The notes under the pieces were generated by a model that worked only from the letters and a program-made list of their open reading frames with translations, was not told where the DNA came from and made no database searches. Below, in pieces: positions 35,601 to 41,661 of a DNA stretch of 54,113 nucleotides. Position 1 is the first letter of the stretch. Every line of letters begins with the position of its first letter. Both the position numbers and the translations under genes were made by a program. The DNA comes from Thiohalocapsa sp. ML1 (GTDB taxonomy: Bacteria > Pseudomonadota > Gammaproteobacteria > Chromatiales > Chromatiaceae), in contig NZ_JABX01000041.1 of assembly GCF_001469165.1 (NCBI RefSeq), positions 1 through 54,113 on the forward strand, read 5' to 3'.

Positions 35601-37022
35601 GCGTTCCTCCGGCAATACGACGCGGGCGGGCCGACTCCCGTCTTCATTGACGGTCAGGAAAGGTGGGACGGGCGGGTAGCACCGATTCGGCATGCGCTTG
35701 AGTGCGCGGTCGAGCACCTTGGCAAAGCACGCCGGCGATCCGTCAATCAAGAGCCGGGCATAGGTGCCATCCAATGCCGCTGCTTGTTCGTTGAAAAGCT
35801 CCCATGCAGCCTGCGCATCGGCGTCCGCGCGGTGGGCGGCATCGGAAGTGGCCAAGGCGTGATAGGGCCGCCAGGGCTCTAGTACAAAAGAAACAAGCAA
35901 TGTATCCCAGATCCCGGCAATTGCCTTCGAAGACCAAGAGCCCGTCCGACTAAGTACTGGCAAGTCCCATGCGGCGATATTGTGACCAACCACCCAGCGG
36001 CATTCACATAGGGATTGAAGTGTTCGGATCGCTGACGGTTCGTCTTCATCCGCAGGAATCGCGATCAGCCGGCGATCCTTCGCGGAAGCATAGCCGACTT
36101 GAAAAATTTGCCGGCCGTCACTCTCAATATCGACAGCGATAGCGCGCGCTGCGAGGAGCGCCCGCTGTCCCTCCGCCCCGATGCAGCGCAGCACGACCGA
36201 GCTTTTGGCAAGTTCCGCGTCGCGGGCAGCCAGCAAGCGGGCGGCATCGGGACGCAATTCTGGCGTCAGCGCATCAAGCATGGCGTTAACGTCCAGGCCG
36301 GCGATCTCGCCGGGCGGGCGGCGCTCAATCCCCGCAATCGCGGCGCTGTGAAAGCCTGCCGACAACTGCTGCGGCACTTCCCGCAGGAATTCGGCCAGGT
36401 TCCCCAAGGGACCGTGCTGCACAAGCTCTATAACCTGGTTTTCAGCCGACCTCAGCAGGTCTGGCAAGAGCCTGTCTCCGGCGGGTCCGATCATCATCGG
36501 CGCCTGCGGCAGCATGCCGATGATTGCTTCGAGGCGTTTCAGACTTGTGAGATGAATGATGCGTTCGGACAAGACGCGCAGCAGTTCAGGGTCCTGCAGG
36601 GCACAGCCAGGGGCGTTGCCGGACCAGAGTCTTCTATACCAATCGGCCCGCAACAGTTCCAGCAACGCATCGTCGTGGCGCGAGGCCAGATCCACCGCGC
36701 GCGCGGCCGTATAGTCATCCGGTAGTTTGGGAAGTACGTCGGAGAGCACCCAGCGCACTGCTTGGGCTTTATGCTCGTCTCGGGCAGCGGGACAGCAGCC
36801 GACTGCGAAGAGACATTCCTTACCGCTCAGGTCGATGCTGCGATCCAGGAACGGGCCACTGTTGCCGGTCAGATGCAGAAGGAGCCTTTCGGGTTTACCC
36901 GATGCCCTGGCAAATCCAAACTGACGTTCGCTGTTCCACTCTTCAATGAGCCCACGAAAGGGAAATTGAGCAAACAGCGATTCAATGCTGGCGCGGGCTT
37001 TTCCGCGTGTATATTTTTCCAT
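29634..37022 (-). CDS. Giant DEDDh exonuclease - RecQ-like - UvrD-like helicase fusion (2462 aa)
   Basis: Single uninterrupted frame. Residues 1-290: no recognised domain. About 295-410: DnaQ-like 3'-5' exonuclease with VDIESDG (ExoI), GHNIAAWDLPVL (ExoII) and HRADADAQAAWEL (ExoIII). About 430-960: unrecognised. About 1000-1340: RecQ-like superfamily 2 helicase with RLPTGEGKS (Walker A), VVDEAHCVSQWG (DEAH), LLFSATVT, ATKAFGMGMD and QEVGRTGRSE. About 1855-2330: UvrD-like superfamily 1 helicase with NAGPGAGKT, ILVDEFQDMDD, STIHKVKGLEFD and FYVGMTRAKAQ. All key catalytic residues appear intact. GC content and codon use are visibly lower than in the neighbours, suggesting transfer. Role is inferred: DNA processing in repair or phage defence. 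Confidence 0.88.
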   Translation of the reverse strand: MEKYTRGKARASIESLFAQFPFRGLIEEWNSERQFGFARASGKPERLLLHLTGNSGPFLDRSIDLSGKECLFAVGCCPAARDEHKAQAVRWVLSDVLPKLPDDYTAARAVDLASRHDDALLELLRADWYRRLWSGNAPGCALQDPELLRVLSERIIHLTSLKRLEAIIGMLPQAPMMIGPAGDRLLPDLLRSAENQVIELVQHGPLGNLAEFLREVPQQLSAGFHSAAIAGIERRPPGEIAGLDVNAMLDALTPELRPDAARLLAARDAELAKSSVVLRCIGAEGQRALLAARAIAVDIESDGRQIFQVGYASAKDRRLIAIPADEDEPSAIRTLQSLCECRWVVGHNIAAWDLPVLSRTGSWSSKAIAGIWDTLLVSFVLEPWRPYHALATSDAAHRADADAQAAWELFNEQAAALDGTYARLLIDGSPACFAKVLDRALKRMPNRCYPPVPPFLTVNEDGSRPARVVLPEERLRDCAWVPGVRYEWPSGCPGPEDRLLLPSVLERLLAANPSWGLHEHLLFVAVKDAMRHSVEVLPRMLPFWLRDKTQSFIDQAIADADSEPMPAALAQTGKWRVIPYSALARMPLSERNAFLREAEEPYRELAPVELLHRQQILTDGELGQLAPELSTVQGLGAVTFAAKAQQVAHLLGHAHEAGCLYWIAHRAVAGTMSPWSLWRSGPAMDDRDLQAETALAPAPPPNLCLPRWVDPDLGQPLEQEQIWPSSANRAAYWEGAVARFLSVRNGTSVAEGGLDLLLIEYTEEKGMLAAFFQELGIGVDPQHSPMQALVRSRAYAGRGVAVDTLARARAWTEASALLDVDLRIVVEALPLDRWGMAVPIVEVDRPDAFGESDGDTAAEEEPESNESDDVTDTGQRPLQSFSAEQYDAGLKRFGPAWLSSMFYTRVIFVIDPRMAHLTWGKMEKVAADSAAKMALRPLTEVQRERFDPLREALGEIARQPQPRKFADYENFFVTHWKRHNSSITGFKRDTQRPVIEAIISDESDLLVRLPTGEGKSVLFQVPALFAGLHTRRLTLVIAPLRALMRDQVVALWRLGFFQSVDYLSGDREPWEDAEVLQGLLDNRITMLFVAPERFRTARFRHALRRRYQADEGLQYFVVDEAHCVSQWGFEFRPDYLFLMDEWAAHFKQPGAESRALLFSATVTKAVENDLMRMCAPRNGQAMRSEPTEYRHPIRDHIRLVTKRVGQPLFGDKGSVDARFGELERIVRDASPNTRKSVVLVFVARQRDAQDISKRLRHALPDAFRPAFFHAGLPPEERLSVYRRVKEGDVNVLVATKAFGMGMDIPNIHWCVHLSPPTYLEDYLQEVGRTGRSEQARADAGLNRVTCSLLFHDDDFARNHELVRRNLIQPPDLVTLWDTLVGRAEAMQDRRTVVLPRDAVPGLTGDRLHKALSWLERAPASRLRIVGYLPDVLRVEIHPHTLRSSASGGASTARVAEFLVATLSGAAGVTVTPAASGPIGQLGEWLKGFVGFFLDRSPGSADRGANASAGAYGAKVAMELNLGAVLRGAGLSRREEVYRALAELERRGAVRIPRRISFRPGRNLGAEVMSWAAVDALLKLILTASDHERELSLAELEHVVERLADEQRRTDPQSARAQLEVTARTVIRLCNKAGLRIRERLNHANELVYAYHLAPGRLRSVERRVSDICALAKEVSRRLRPMGDNPVLELKALLGLLGAQNRFRDLADALRLLSGLSLYASQQELVPFSYVLTLERLEPLVDDLEASAPKDREMFTRLAETNRMAEVRSFAMELYAQLDGDDRRAFVDDYFACAGPDDLEGLIARAVGNIDDPAVPQAIREILSKVRGFAMEEALTRLHDGEEPSQYAVVTTPWNRNLLVNAGPGAGKTLVLMTRAAHLIHQQGLQPDQILILAFNRAVVHEIRARIKRLFDQLGYGAYVRRLQVHTFHSFAKIWTRKAIAEEPYDADSLSKLMPELLKSCLAREGFAQEVTHGVRAILVDEFQDMDDTRYELLKVLHGAAGGAGIMVIGDDDQDILRWERRANPVEGREYFEWFQRDFVDVDVLDLRVNFRSGRQIVELSQRLLANVLEGVSPRGKSGAQLRARSTADAGFIDQKLDLMALPDRVQECIDAGESMAILCRTNSEAYQHYVALRARFPAVQLQGCANVRLASLRHVGLWLDACETKLDRDGDRPLDKLLGREIYSDYSQCNIPECQPDGARATGVFIGFLWDATSEESGRATLSDHVQWVREMRLDDYTRAFAKSEMKKWVEYRHNHLKGSNVVVSTIHKVKGLEFDRVALLPSDSKFNPELHEQNLCRADEARLFYVGMTRAKAQLYFKLGDRENAWVSNKAHLGKAEQRIHLSGAPDEVFLSWPGFDQGIQEYIRERVQVGDRLELHCTAVRNPAFRHQGKLVGLLSTQAGAPCEGLRGCCERWSGEMRVYAVYRQPVDDAAVAKWPEIIPSCREQGWLYTILVTGFLSGV

Positions 37023-37102
37023 TGGTCAGGCGGTGGTGGTCAAGGCGGGCGTTGGCAGTCCAAGCGCAGTTTAATGAGCTCATCGTGTTGCGGACGGTCT
37101 TG

Positions 37103-37108
37103 ATTATA
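37103..37108 (-). promoter_or_regulatory. Consensus -10 box (TATAAT) upstream of the giant helicase
   Basis: In the minus strand the sequence GAGC-TATAAT-CAAG lies about 80 bp upstream of the ATG at 37022. It is an exact sigma-70 -10 hexamer in otherwise GC-rich DNA, though no good -35 hexamer is seen at 16-18 bp. It sits just inside the island, 23 bp from the tldD fragment. Confidence 0.4.
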
Positions 37109-37130
37109 GCTCCGACCAAAACTCAGCCCG

Positions 37131-37277
37131 GTACTGCGCATCAGCATGGCCGGCAACGACCTGATGCACGATGAGGGCGTGGGCACCGGCGGCAAGGACG
37201 GCCAAAGCATCCCCGTCGGCGTCGGTCAGCCGACCCTGCGGGTGGATGGGCTGACCGCGGGCGGGACCGGGGGCTGA
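37131..37277 (+). pseudogene. Duplicated 3' end of tldD
   Basis: About 147 bp homologous to tldD 24618-24767, in frame to a TGA. By eye there are roughly 18 mismatches in about 140 bases plus a 3-bp deletion. The encoded tail reads [19 protein letters not shown] compared with [19 protein letters not shown] in the intact gene, so the zinc-ligand Cys is Gly here. No upstream part of the gene is present. It marks a boundary inside the accessory region and may be the displaced original tldD end. Confidence 0.88.
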
Positions 37278-37347
37278 CGGCCTTCGCAGGCGGCGCCGGC
37301 GCGTTGGCTACGGGAGCGCCGCCGGGGGCATCTCGGCACCGGAGCCA

Positions 37348-38496
37348 CTAGCCCTCAGGTCGCGCCACAACCGCCTTGAACTGCCGCCCGTCGCGGTCGT
37401 CGATCAACTCGATGTCGGGATAGGCGGCGTAGGCGCGCAGGATGCCGCTGCCGATGCCCCGGTAGGGCAGCAGGTAGGCACCGTGGGAGGCGAGGACCGG
37501 GTTGCGCATGTTCGACACCCCGTAGCGGACCTGTGCCGTGGTGAGGTGGTTGGGCAGATGGCCCGGGCTGATGATCTCGATGCGGTCGTCGAACACCAGC
37601 AGCCGAATCGGCGCGGAGATGAAATAGTCCCGATGGATCAGCGCGTTGACCAGCAGCTCCTCGAACACGATCGCCGGCACCTCGAGCAACCCGGGCGAGT
37701 TGACGCCCTGGCCGCGCTGGAGCCGGCGCAGCTGCCGCAGCACGAAACCATGGGCCGTCTTATACAGGTTGGGCATCGCGCCCTCGATGTCCTCGCTGTC
37801 GCGGTAGGCCGTCTCGTGTATCCCGGTGCCCGCAAAGGCAACCGCCTTGATCATGAACGCCGGCTTGAAGCGCTGCGGCCGACGCCCGAACAACAGCAGG
37901 CCGGCCAGGTTCGGGACGCCATTGCGCGCCAAGTCCAAGTTTTCCAGTAACCGAGGCAGATCCTCTGTGTCGAGCGGCAGACCGTAGCGGCGCTCCAGGT
38001 AATCGCGCAGCAACAGCAGGTCCAAATCCGCGATCGCGGCCCCCGGTACCGGTACGGCCTCCGCCTGAACCAGGCCCGCGTCCTGGAACATCCGTTGCAT
38101 CTCTTCGCGCGCGGTCACTTGACGCTTGTCCGCGCCGCTCTTGACCCAGATGCGGCCTTTGCCGTCCATGTACGGCCGGTTGAGCCCGGGCGCGACGGTC
38201 ACGACCATGACCAGCCCTTGGTCGGTGGCGACGTTGTCGGTCAGAGGATTGATCGGCGGGCGAACGGCTTGGGAGGCGGCGTTGGATACGAGCTGGTTCA
38301 GACGCGCGATGTCGTCGCGCGTCAAGCCCCGTACATCGCCACGGTCGTCGACGCCGATGATGAGCCGGCCGCCGGCGGCGTTGGCAAAGGCCACCAGCTC
38401 CGCGGCCAAGGCATCGACGTTAGTCACATCGACCTTGAATTGCTGCCGGCTGTCCTCGCCGCGACGCAAGGCGTCAAGCAGTGTCTGAGTGTCCAT
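37348..38496 (-). CDS. AlbA_2 / HATPase_c_4 ATP-binding protein (382 aa)
   Basis: Protein of the Schlafen-AlbA plus GHKL-type ATP-binding group often annotated as a transcriptional regulator. AlbA_2 domain: DSRQQFKVDVTNVDALAAELVAFANAAGGRLIIGVDD (about residues 12-60). HATPase-like part: VFEELLVNALIHRDYF ... VFDDRIEIISPGHLPN with GYGVSN-type and RGIGSGILRAY motifs. The ATG at 38496 gives the normal family length. It lies downstream of the 665-residue relative, separated by about 200 bp without a gene. Such proteins are frequent in defence and toxin-antitoxin islands, but their activity is not established. Confidence 0.88.
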   Translation of the reverse strand: MDTQTLLDALRRGEDSRQQFKVDVTNVDALAAELVAFANAAGGRLIIGVDDRGDVRGLTRDDIARLNQLVSNAASQAVRPPINPLTDNVATDQGLVMVVTVAPGLNRPYMDGKGRIWVKSGADKRQVTAREEMQRMFQDAGLVQAEAVPVPGAAIADLDLLLLRDYLERRYGLPLDTEDLPRLLENLDLARNGVPNLAGLLLFGRRPQRFKPAFMIKAVAFAGTGIHETAYRDSEDIEGAMPNLYKTAHGFVLRQLRRLQRGQGVNSPGLLEVPAIVFEELLVNALIHRDYFISAPIRLLVFDDRIEIISPGHLPNHLTTAQVRYGVSNMRNPVLASHGAYLLPYRGIGSGILRAYAAYPDIELIDDRDGRQFKAVVARPEG

Positions 38497-38695
38497 GGGA
38501 TGGTGTCTCGCAGAGAAGGGCGCGGGCTGCCAAGCGCTGCCAAGGCAGCGCGCCTGCCTTGAGAACGGTAGAAGATAGCATCCTGGATTCGGGCACCCAC
38601 CAGGCAGACAGCGGGCGGTGCGACGAGGCGGCCCGCGTTTGCCTGCGCTCGCAAGACGTGAACCCTGCGGCGCCGGGATTGGGCGTCCGGACACG

Positions 38696-40693
38696 CTATC
38701 GACGAGCCGCGCGTATGCGATCGAATGTTTCGCGAAAGCGGACCTCGTTCGGCTGCAAGTCGATCGCATGGTTGAATGCTCGCTCGATCTCCCGCCACGG
38801 CGCCCGCATCCAGTTCAACACCCGGCCCAAGTCGAACCAGGCCCAAGCGAGGCGAGTCGGTGGCGCATCCATTTGCAGAACCCGCTTCAGCATTTCCTGC
38901 GCCTCGCGCAACAGGCGCTGTCGTGCATCGCGTTGATAGGGGCTCGTCCGCTTCTTGGGCCGCGCCTGTCGCTGCTTCTCTGCCAGCCAGATCTTGGTTT
39001 GGGCGAACTCATGCAGGGCCCGAACGTCACGGTAGACTTCGTCTCCGGCGCGATCGAAGTACCGATGCGCAAGCTCTTGTCTGCCGGCCCGCCGCTCTGC
39101 GATCGCAGCGTCGGATGCTGCCTCTGCGCTCATCATTGCGGGCAGCTTGTCCAGGATCCGCTTCGCTTCCATGTCTTGCCGGTCGTCGAGCAACGCTTTC
39201 GCGAAAGCAATGATCGGACGTGCACCGCCGACAGAACCTGGAGAGGCCATGAAGCGATCGAAGACCTCGGCGGCGCCCGTGAGCCGTCCTTGGGCTGCCA
39301 AGTCTTCGATCAGCGCGGTTGCCAAGGTTTCCGATGCCGGATGTTCTGTAAAAGCGGCTTCGATGCGTTCGGTTGCCGCATGTTCTTCGCCGATCGCCCG
39401 CATGTGCGCCGCATCCCGCAGCGCCACGATGGCGACATACTCCGGGTGCGCCGGCAGCGTGACCTGGAAATACGTCCGGTCCGTGTCGAAGCTGAAGCGC
39501 GGCAGCGGCGAGCCGTTCTGCTGCATGGCCCGGTAGACCTTGGGTATGCCGGTGCCGCGGCCTTCCGCCAGCCGCAGCTCCTTCAGGAATTCACCCACCC
39601 GGCGATTGCGGGCGGGCACCGGCGGCACGCGGGCGCCGGGCGCCAAGTGCTCCGGCCTGATGCCCGGCACCGGACCGGGATAGCTGATGACTTCGATGCG
39701 GTCCGGATAGAGATAGACCTTGGTCGGTTCCGGCTCACCATCGTAGCTGCGGTGGTAGATGGCGTTCACCAGGGCCTCCTCCATGGCCGGCAGCGGAAAG
39801 CTGACCCAGCCTTTCACCTCGGGGCGGTCGGGGAGCTTCTGCAAATGCTGCGTCGAGAGGCTTTGCAGATAACCGATGGCCTCGCGTAGCTGATGATGGA
39901 GCGGGCCGCGGAAGACTCGTTCCTCGAGCACGTTGCCTGATGCATCGGCGGCGAACTGGACCACCTCGATTCGCGCGCCCCGGAACCACTCCTCCGGGTC
40001 GTCGGAGAAGAAGAGCAGGCCGGCATTGCGCGGCGCGTAGTGGCCGTTTACCGGCGAGACGATCTTGAGGCGCCGATAGACCTCCAGCGATTCCTGCTCG
40101 TCCGACAGGGCGCTCTTGATGTCGCTCAGAAACTCCCGGACGCGGCCGATGCGCAGCTTCTCGACGGCAACGTCCGTGGCTCGGCGGTCGTCGTACGGCA
40201 CCTTGGCAGTCAGCGCCATCAGCTCGCGCTCGATATCGCCTTTGGCCTCGACCGTTTCGGCGCCAAGCCGCACATAGGCACGGTGTTCGGCACCCTTGTC
40301 GAGGCTGCGCGGGGCGCGATGCACCCGGCTCTCGCTGCCCGGCGCCCAGATCACCAGGATGTGCCGGTCGTCGACCATCTCCGGCGACAGGACCGGCTGA
40401 TAAACCGGGTCGAGCTGGTTGCAGCGGCCGCGGATCCAGCGCTGGATACCTTCGATGGCGGCAGGGTCCAGACCGACCGGCGGCAGCTCCGCTACACCTC
40501 CGGTCTCTGCGACGCCGAGCACGACGTAGCCGCCATTGAGGTTCTGGAAGTCGTTGGCGAAGGCACAGATAGCGTGCAGGACTTGGAGCCCGGTCGTCTT
40601 CTCGTCCCACGACTTCTTGAGCTCCACGCGCGCAGACTCGACACCGCGGAAGTGCAGCAGTTCCCGGATGTTGATGGGCAGGATCGCGCTCAT
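38696..40693 (-). CDS. AlbA_2 / HATPase_c_4 ATP-binding protein with helical C-terminal extension (665 aa)
   Basis: AlbA_2 domain at the N-terminus (ESARVELKKSWDEK ... HAICAFANDFQNLNGGYVVLGVAE). Central segment with KGWVSFPLPAMEEALVNAIYHRSYDG and VYLYPDRIEVISYPGPVPG (HATPase_c_4) and GEFLKELRLAEGRGTGIPKVYRAM. From about residue 430 to the end there is a helical, TPR-like extension (AHRYFDRAGDEVYRDVRALHEFAQ; AWFDLGRVLNWMRA) not found in the 382-residue relative. A pair of 15-bp tandem palindromes lies 33-62 bp upstream and may be its operator. It follows vapC by about 100 bp in the same direction. Confidence 0.85.
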   Translation of the reverse strand: MSAILPINIRELLHFRGVESARVELKKSWDEKTTGLQVLHAICAFANDFQNLNGGYVVLGVAETGGVAELPPVGLDPAAIEGIQRWIRGRCNQLDPVYQPVLSPEMVDDRHILVIWAPGSESRVHRAPRSLDKGAEHRAYVRLGAETVEAKGDIERELMALTAKVPYDDRRATDVAVEKLRIGRVREFLSDIKSALSDEQESLEVYRRLKIVSPVNGHYAPRNAGLLFFSDDPEEWFRGARIEVVQFAADASGNVLEERVFRGPLHHQLREAIGYLQSLSTQHLQKLPDRPEVKGWVSFPLPAMEEALVNAIYHRSYDGEPEPTKVYLYPDRIEVISYPGPVPGIRPEHLAPGARVPPVPARNRRVGEFLKELRLAEGRGTGIPKVYRAMQQNGSPLPRFSFDTDRTYFQVTLPAHPEYVAIVALRDAAHMRAIGEEHAATERIEAAFTEHPASETLATALIEDLAAQGRLTGAAEVFDRFMASPGSVGGARPIIAFAKALLDDRQDMEAKRILDKLPAMMSAEAASDAAIAERRAGRQELAHRYFDRAGDEVYRDVRALHEFAQTKIWLAEKQRQARPKKRTSPYQRDARQRLLREAQEMLKRVLQMDAPPTRLAWAWFDLGRVLNWMRAPWREIERAFNHAIDLQPNEVRFRETFDRIRAARR

Positions 40694-40725
40694 AAGGGGA
40701 GTCCGTCAGATGCAGCCAAGCGAAT

Positions 40726-40755
40726 CCATGTCGGATATGGCCATGTCGGACATGG
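40726..40755. promoter_or_regulatory. Tandem 15-bp palindromic sites (operator-like)
   Basis: CCATGTCGGATATGG (40726-40740) is followed without a gap by CCATGTCGGACATGG (40741-40755). The second is a perfect palindrome around its central base (CCATGTC-G-GACATGG), and the first differs in one base. A further GGGACATGG with GGCGCTC flanks occurs at 40776-40784. The sites are 33-62 bp upstream of the 665-residue AlbA/ATPase gene, a typical repressor-operator distance. Confidence 0.6.
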
Positions 40756-40795
40756 CGCTCGAGATTTGGCGCTCGGGACATGGCGCTCAAGACGG

Positions 40796-41266
40796 TCACT
40801 CGTCCGCTGCGCCGAGGTCGGCAGAGGAGCCGCCGTCCGCTCCCTCCCGCGTCGTGGGCACAACGACCGGTATGGCGCTGCCCAGCCGCCTGGCGCGGTG
40901 CGCGAAGCGCCGATCGTCAAAGCTGTACAGGGCCTCGCAATGGCCGCTGCCGGCAAGGTGCAAGGCGTCGGCGAAGTCCATGCCGCTCGCGGTCAGCGGC
41001 AGGGCGGTGGCGATGCGCTCGGAGTCCTCGGTGTTGACGTGACCGAGCCCGAGCAGGTGCTCGAACACGCGCGCGACCTGCGCCGCCTCGAAGCGGTAGA
41101 AGGCGCGCAGCACCCATTCGAGCTCCAGCGTCACGGTGAGGGGCACGAAGAGGCTCGCGCTCTGCGTCATGATTGCCCGGGCGATGGGTCGCTGCCTGAC
41201 GGCCTCCGGGTCACCCGGATCATCGACATAGAAACGGGCGAGGACGTTGGTATCAAGGGCGATCAT
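40796..41266 (-). CDS. vapC: PIN-domain toxin VapC
   Basis: 156-residue PIN ribonuclease. Acidic active-site residues are in place: MIALDTNVLARFYVDD (first Asp), VTLELEWVLRAFYRF (Glu), MDFADALHLAGSGHCEALYSFDDRRF (Asp residues). The start at 41266 is inside the 3' end of the upstream antitoxin gene (14-bp overlap). The C-terminal tail is Gly/Asp-rich and probably disordered. Toxins of this type cleave tRNA or rRNA; the target here is unknown. Confidence 0.93.
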   Translation of the reverse strand: MIALDTNVLARFYVDDPGDPEAVRQRPIARAIMTQSASLFVPLTVTLELEWVLRAFYRFEAAQVARVFEHLLGLGHVNTEDSERIATALPLTASGMDFADALHLAGSGHCEALYSFDDRRFAHRARRLGSAIPVVVPTTREGADGGSSADLGAADE

Positions 41267-41513
41267 CGTCCTCGGCCCGCATCGCCTCGGCCACATCGAA
41301 ATCGGTCAAGCGCCGCTCCCCGGGCAGGTCGCAGCGCAGCAAGCCGTAGCCGTCCTCGGCGCGGGACGGCGGTATCGACTTCAATGGGCGTACCCGGATA
41401 CTGTCGCCTTCCAGCTCGAAATCCAGCTTGCTGCCCGGCACCAGGCCCAGGCGGCGCCGAATGGCGGCGGGGATGACGACTTGGCCCTTGTCGGATACGG
41501 TGACTGTAGACAT
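41253..41513 (-). CDS. vapB: AbrB/MazE-type antitoxin VapB
   Basis: 86-residue antitoxin with the AbrB fold (STVTVSDKGQVVIPAAIRRRLGLVPGSKLDFELEGDSIRV) and a toxin-binding C-terminus (RRLTDFDVAEAMRAEDDD). The ATG at 41513 is chosen; a TTG two codons upstream is also open. It overlaps vapC. The inverted repeat at 41529-41543, just upstream, is a likely autoregulatory operator. The pair separates the island from pmbA. Confidence 0.92.
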   Translation of the reverse strand: MSTVTVSDKGQVVIPAAIRRRLGLVPGSKLDFELEGDSIRVRPLKSIPPSRAEDGYGLLRCDLPGERRLTDFDVAEAMRAEDDDRP

Positions 41514-41528
41514 GCTCAACGTCCGATC

Positions 41529-41543
41529 TCTTACTCGGTAAGA
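41529..41543. promoter_or_regulatory. TCTTAC-TCG-GTAAGA inverted repeat upstream of vapB
   Basis: Perfect 6-bp arms with a 3-bp spacer, 16 bp upstream of the vapB start codon. Position and symmetry fit binding by an AbrB-type antitoxin or VapBC complex for autorepression. Confidence 0.55.
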
Positions 41544-41661
41544 AGCGCGAGCCTACTACGCCCGGCGCAGGCGCACAACGCGACAGCGGTTTGCAACCGG
41601 CCGCGAACCCCCCACAATCCCGCCCAACGTGACACGCAACAGGGAGCGCAAAGCATCCATC

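Noticed and set aside
24618-37277. The second tldD end as an assembly error
   Set aside because: The copies differ at about 18 positions plus a 3-bp gap, too many for a collapsed or duplicated read.
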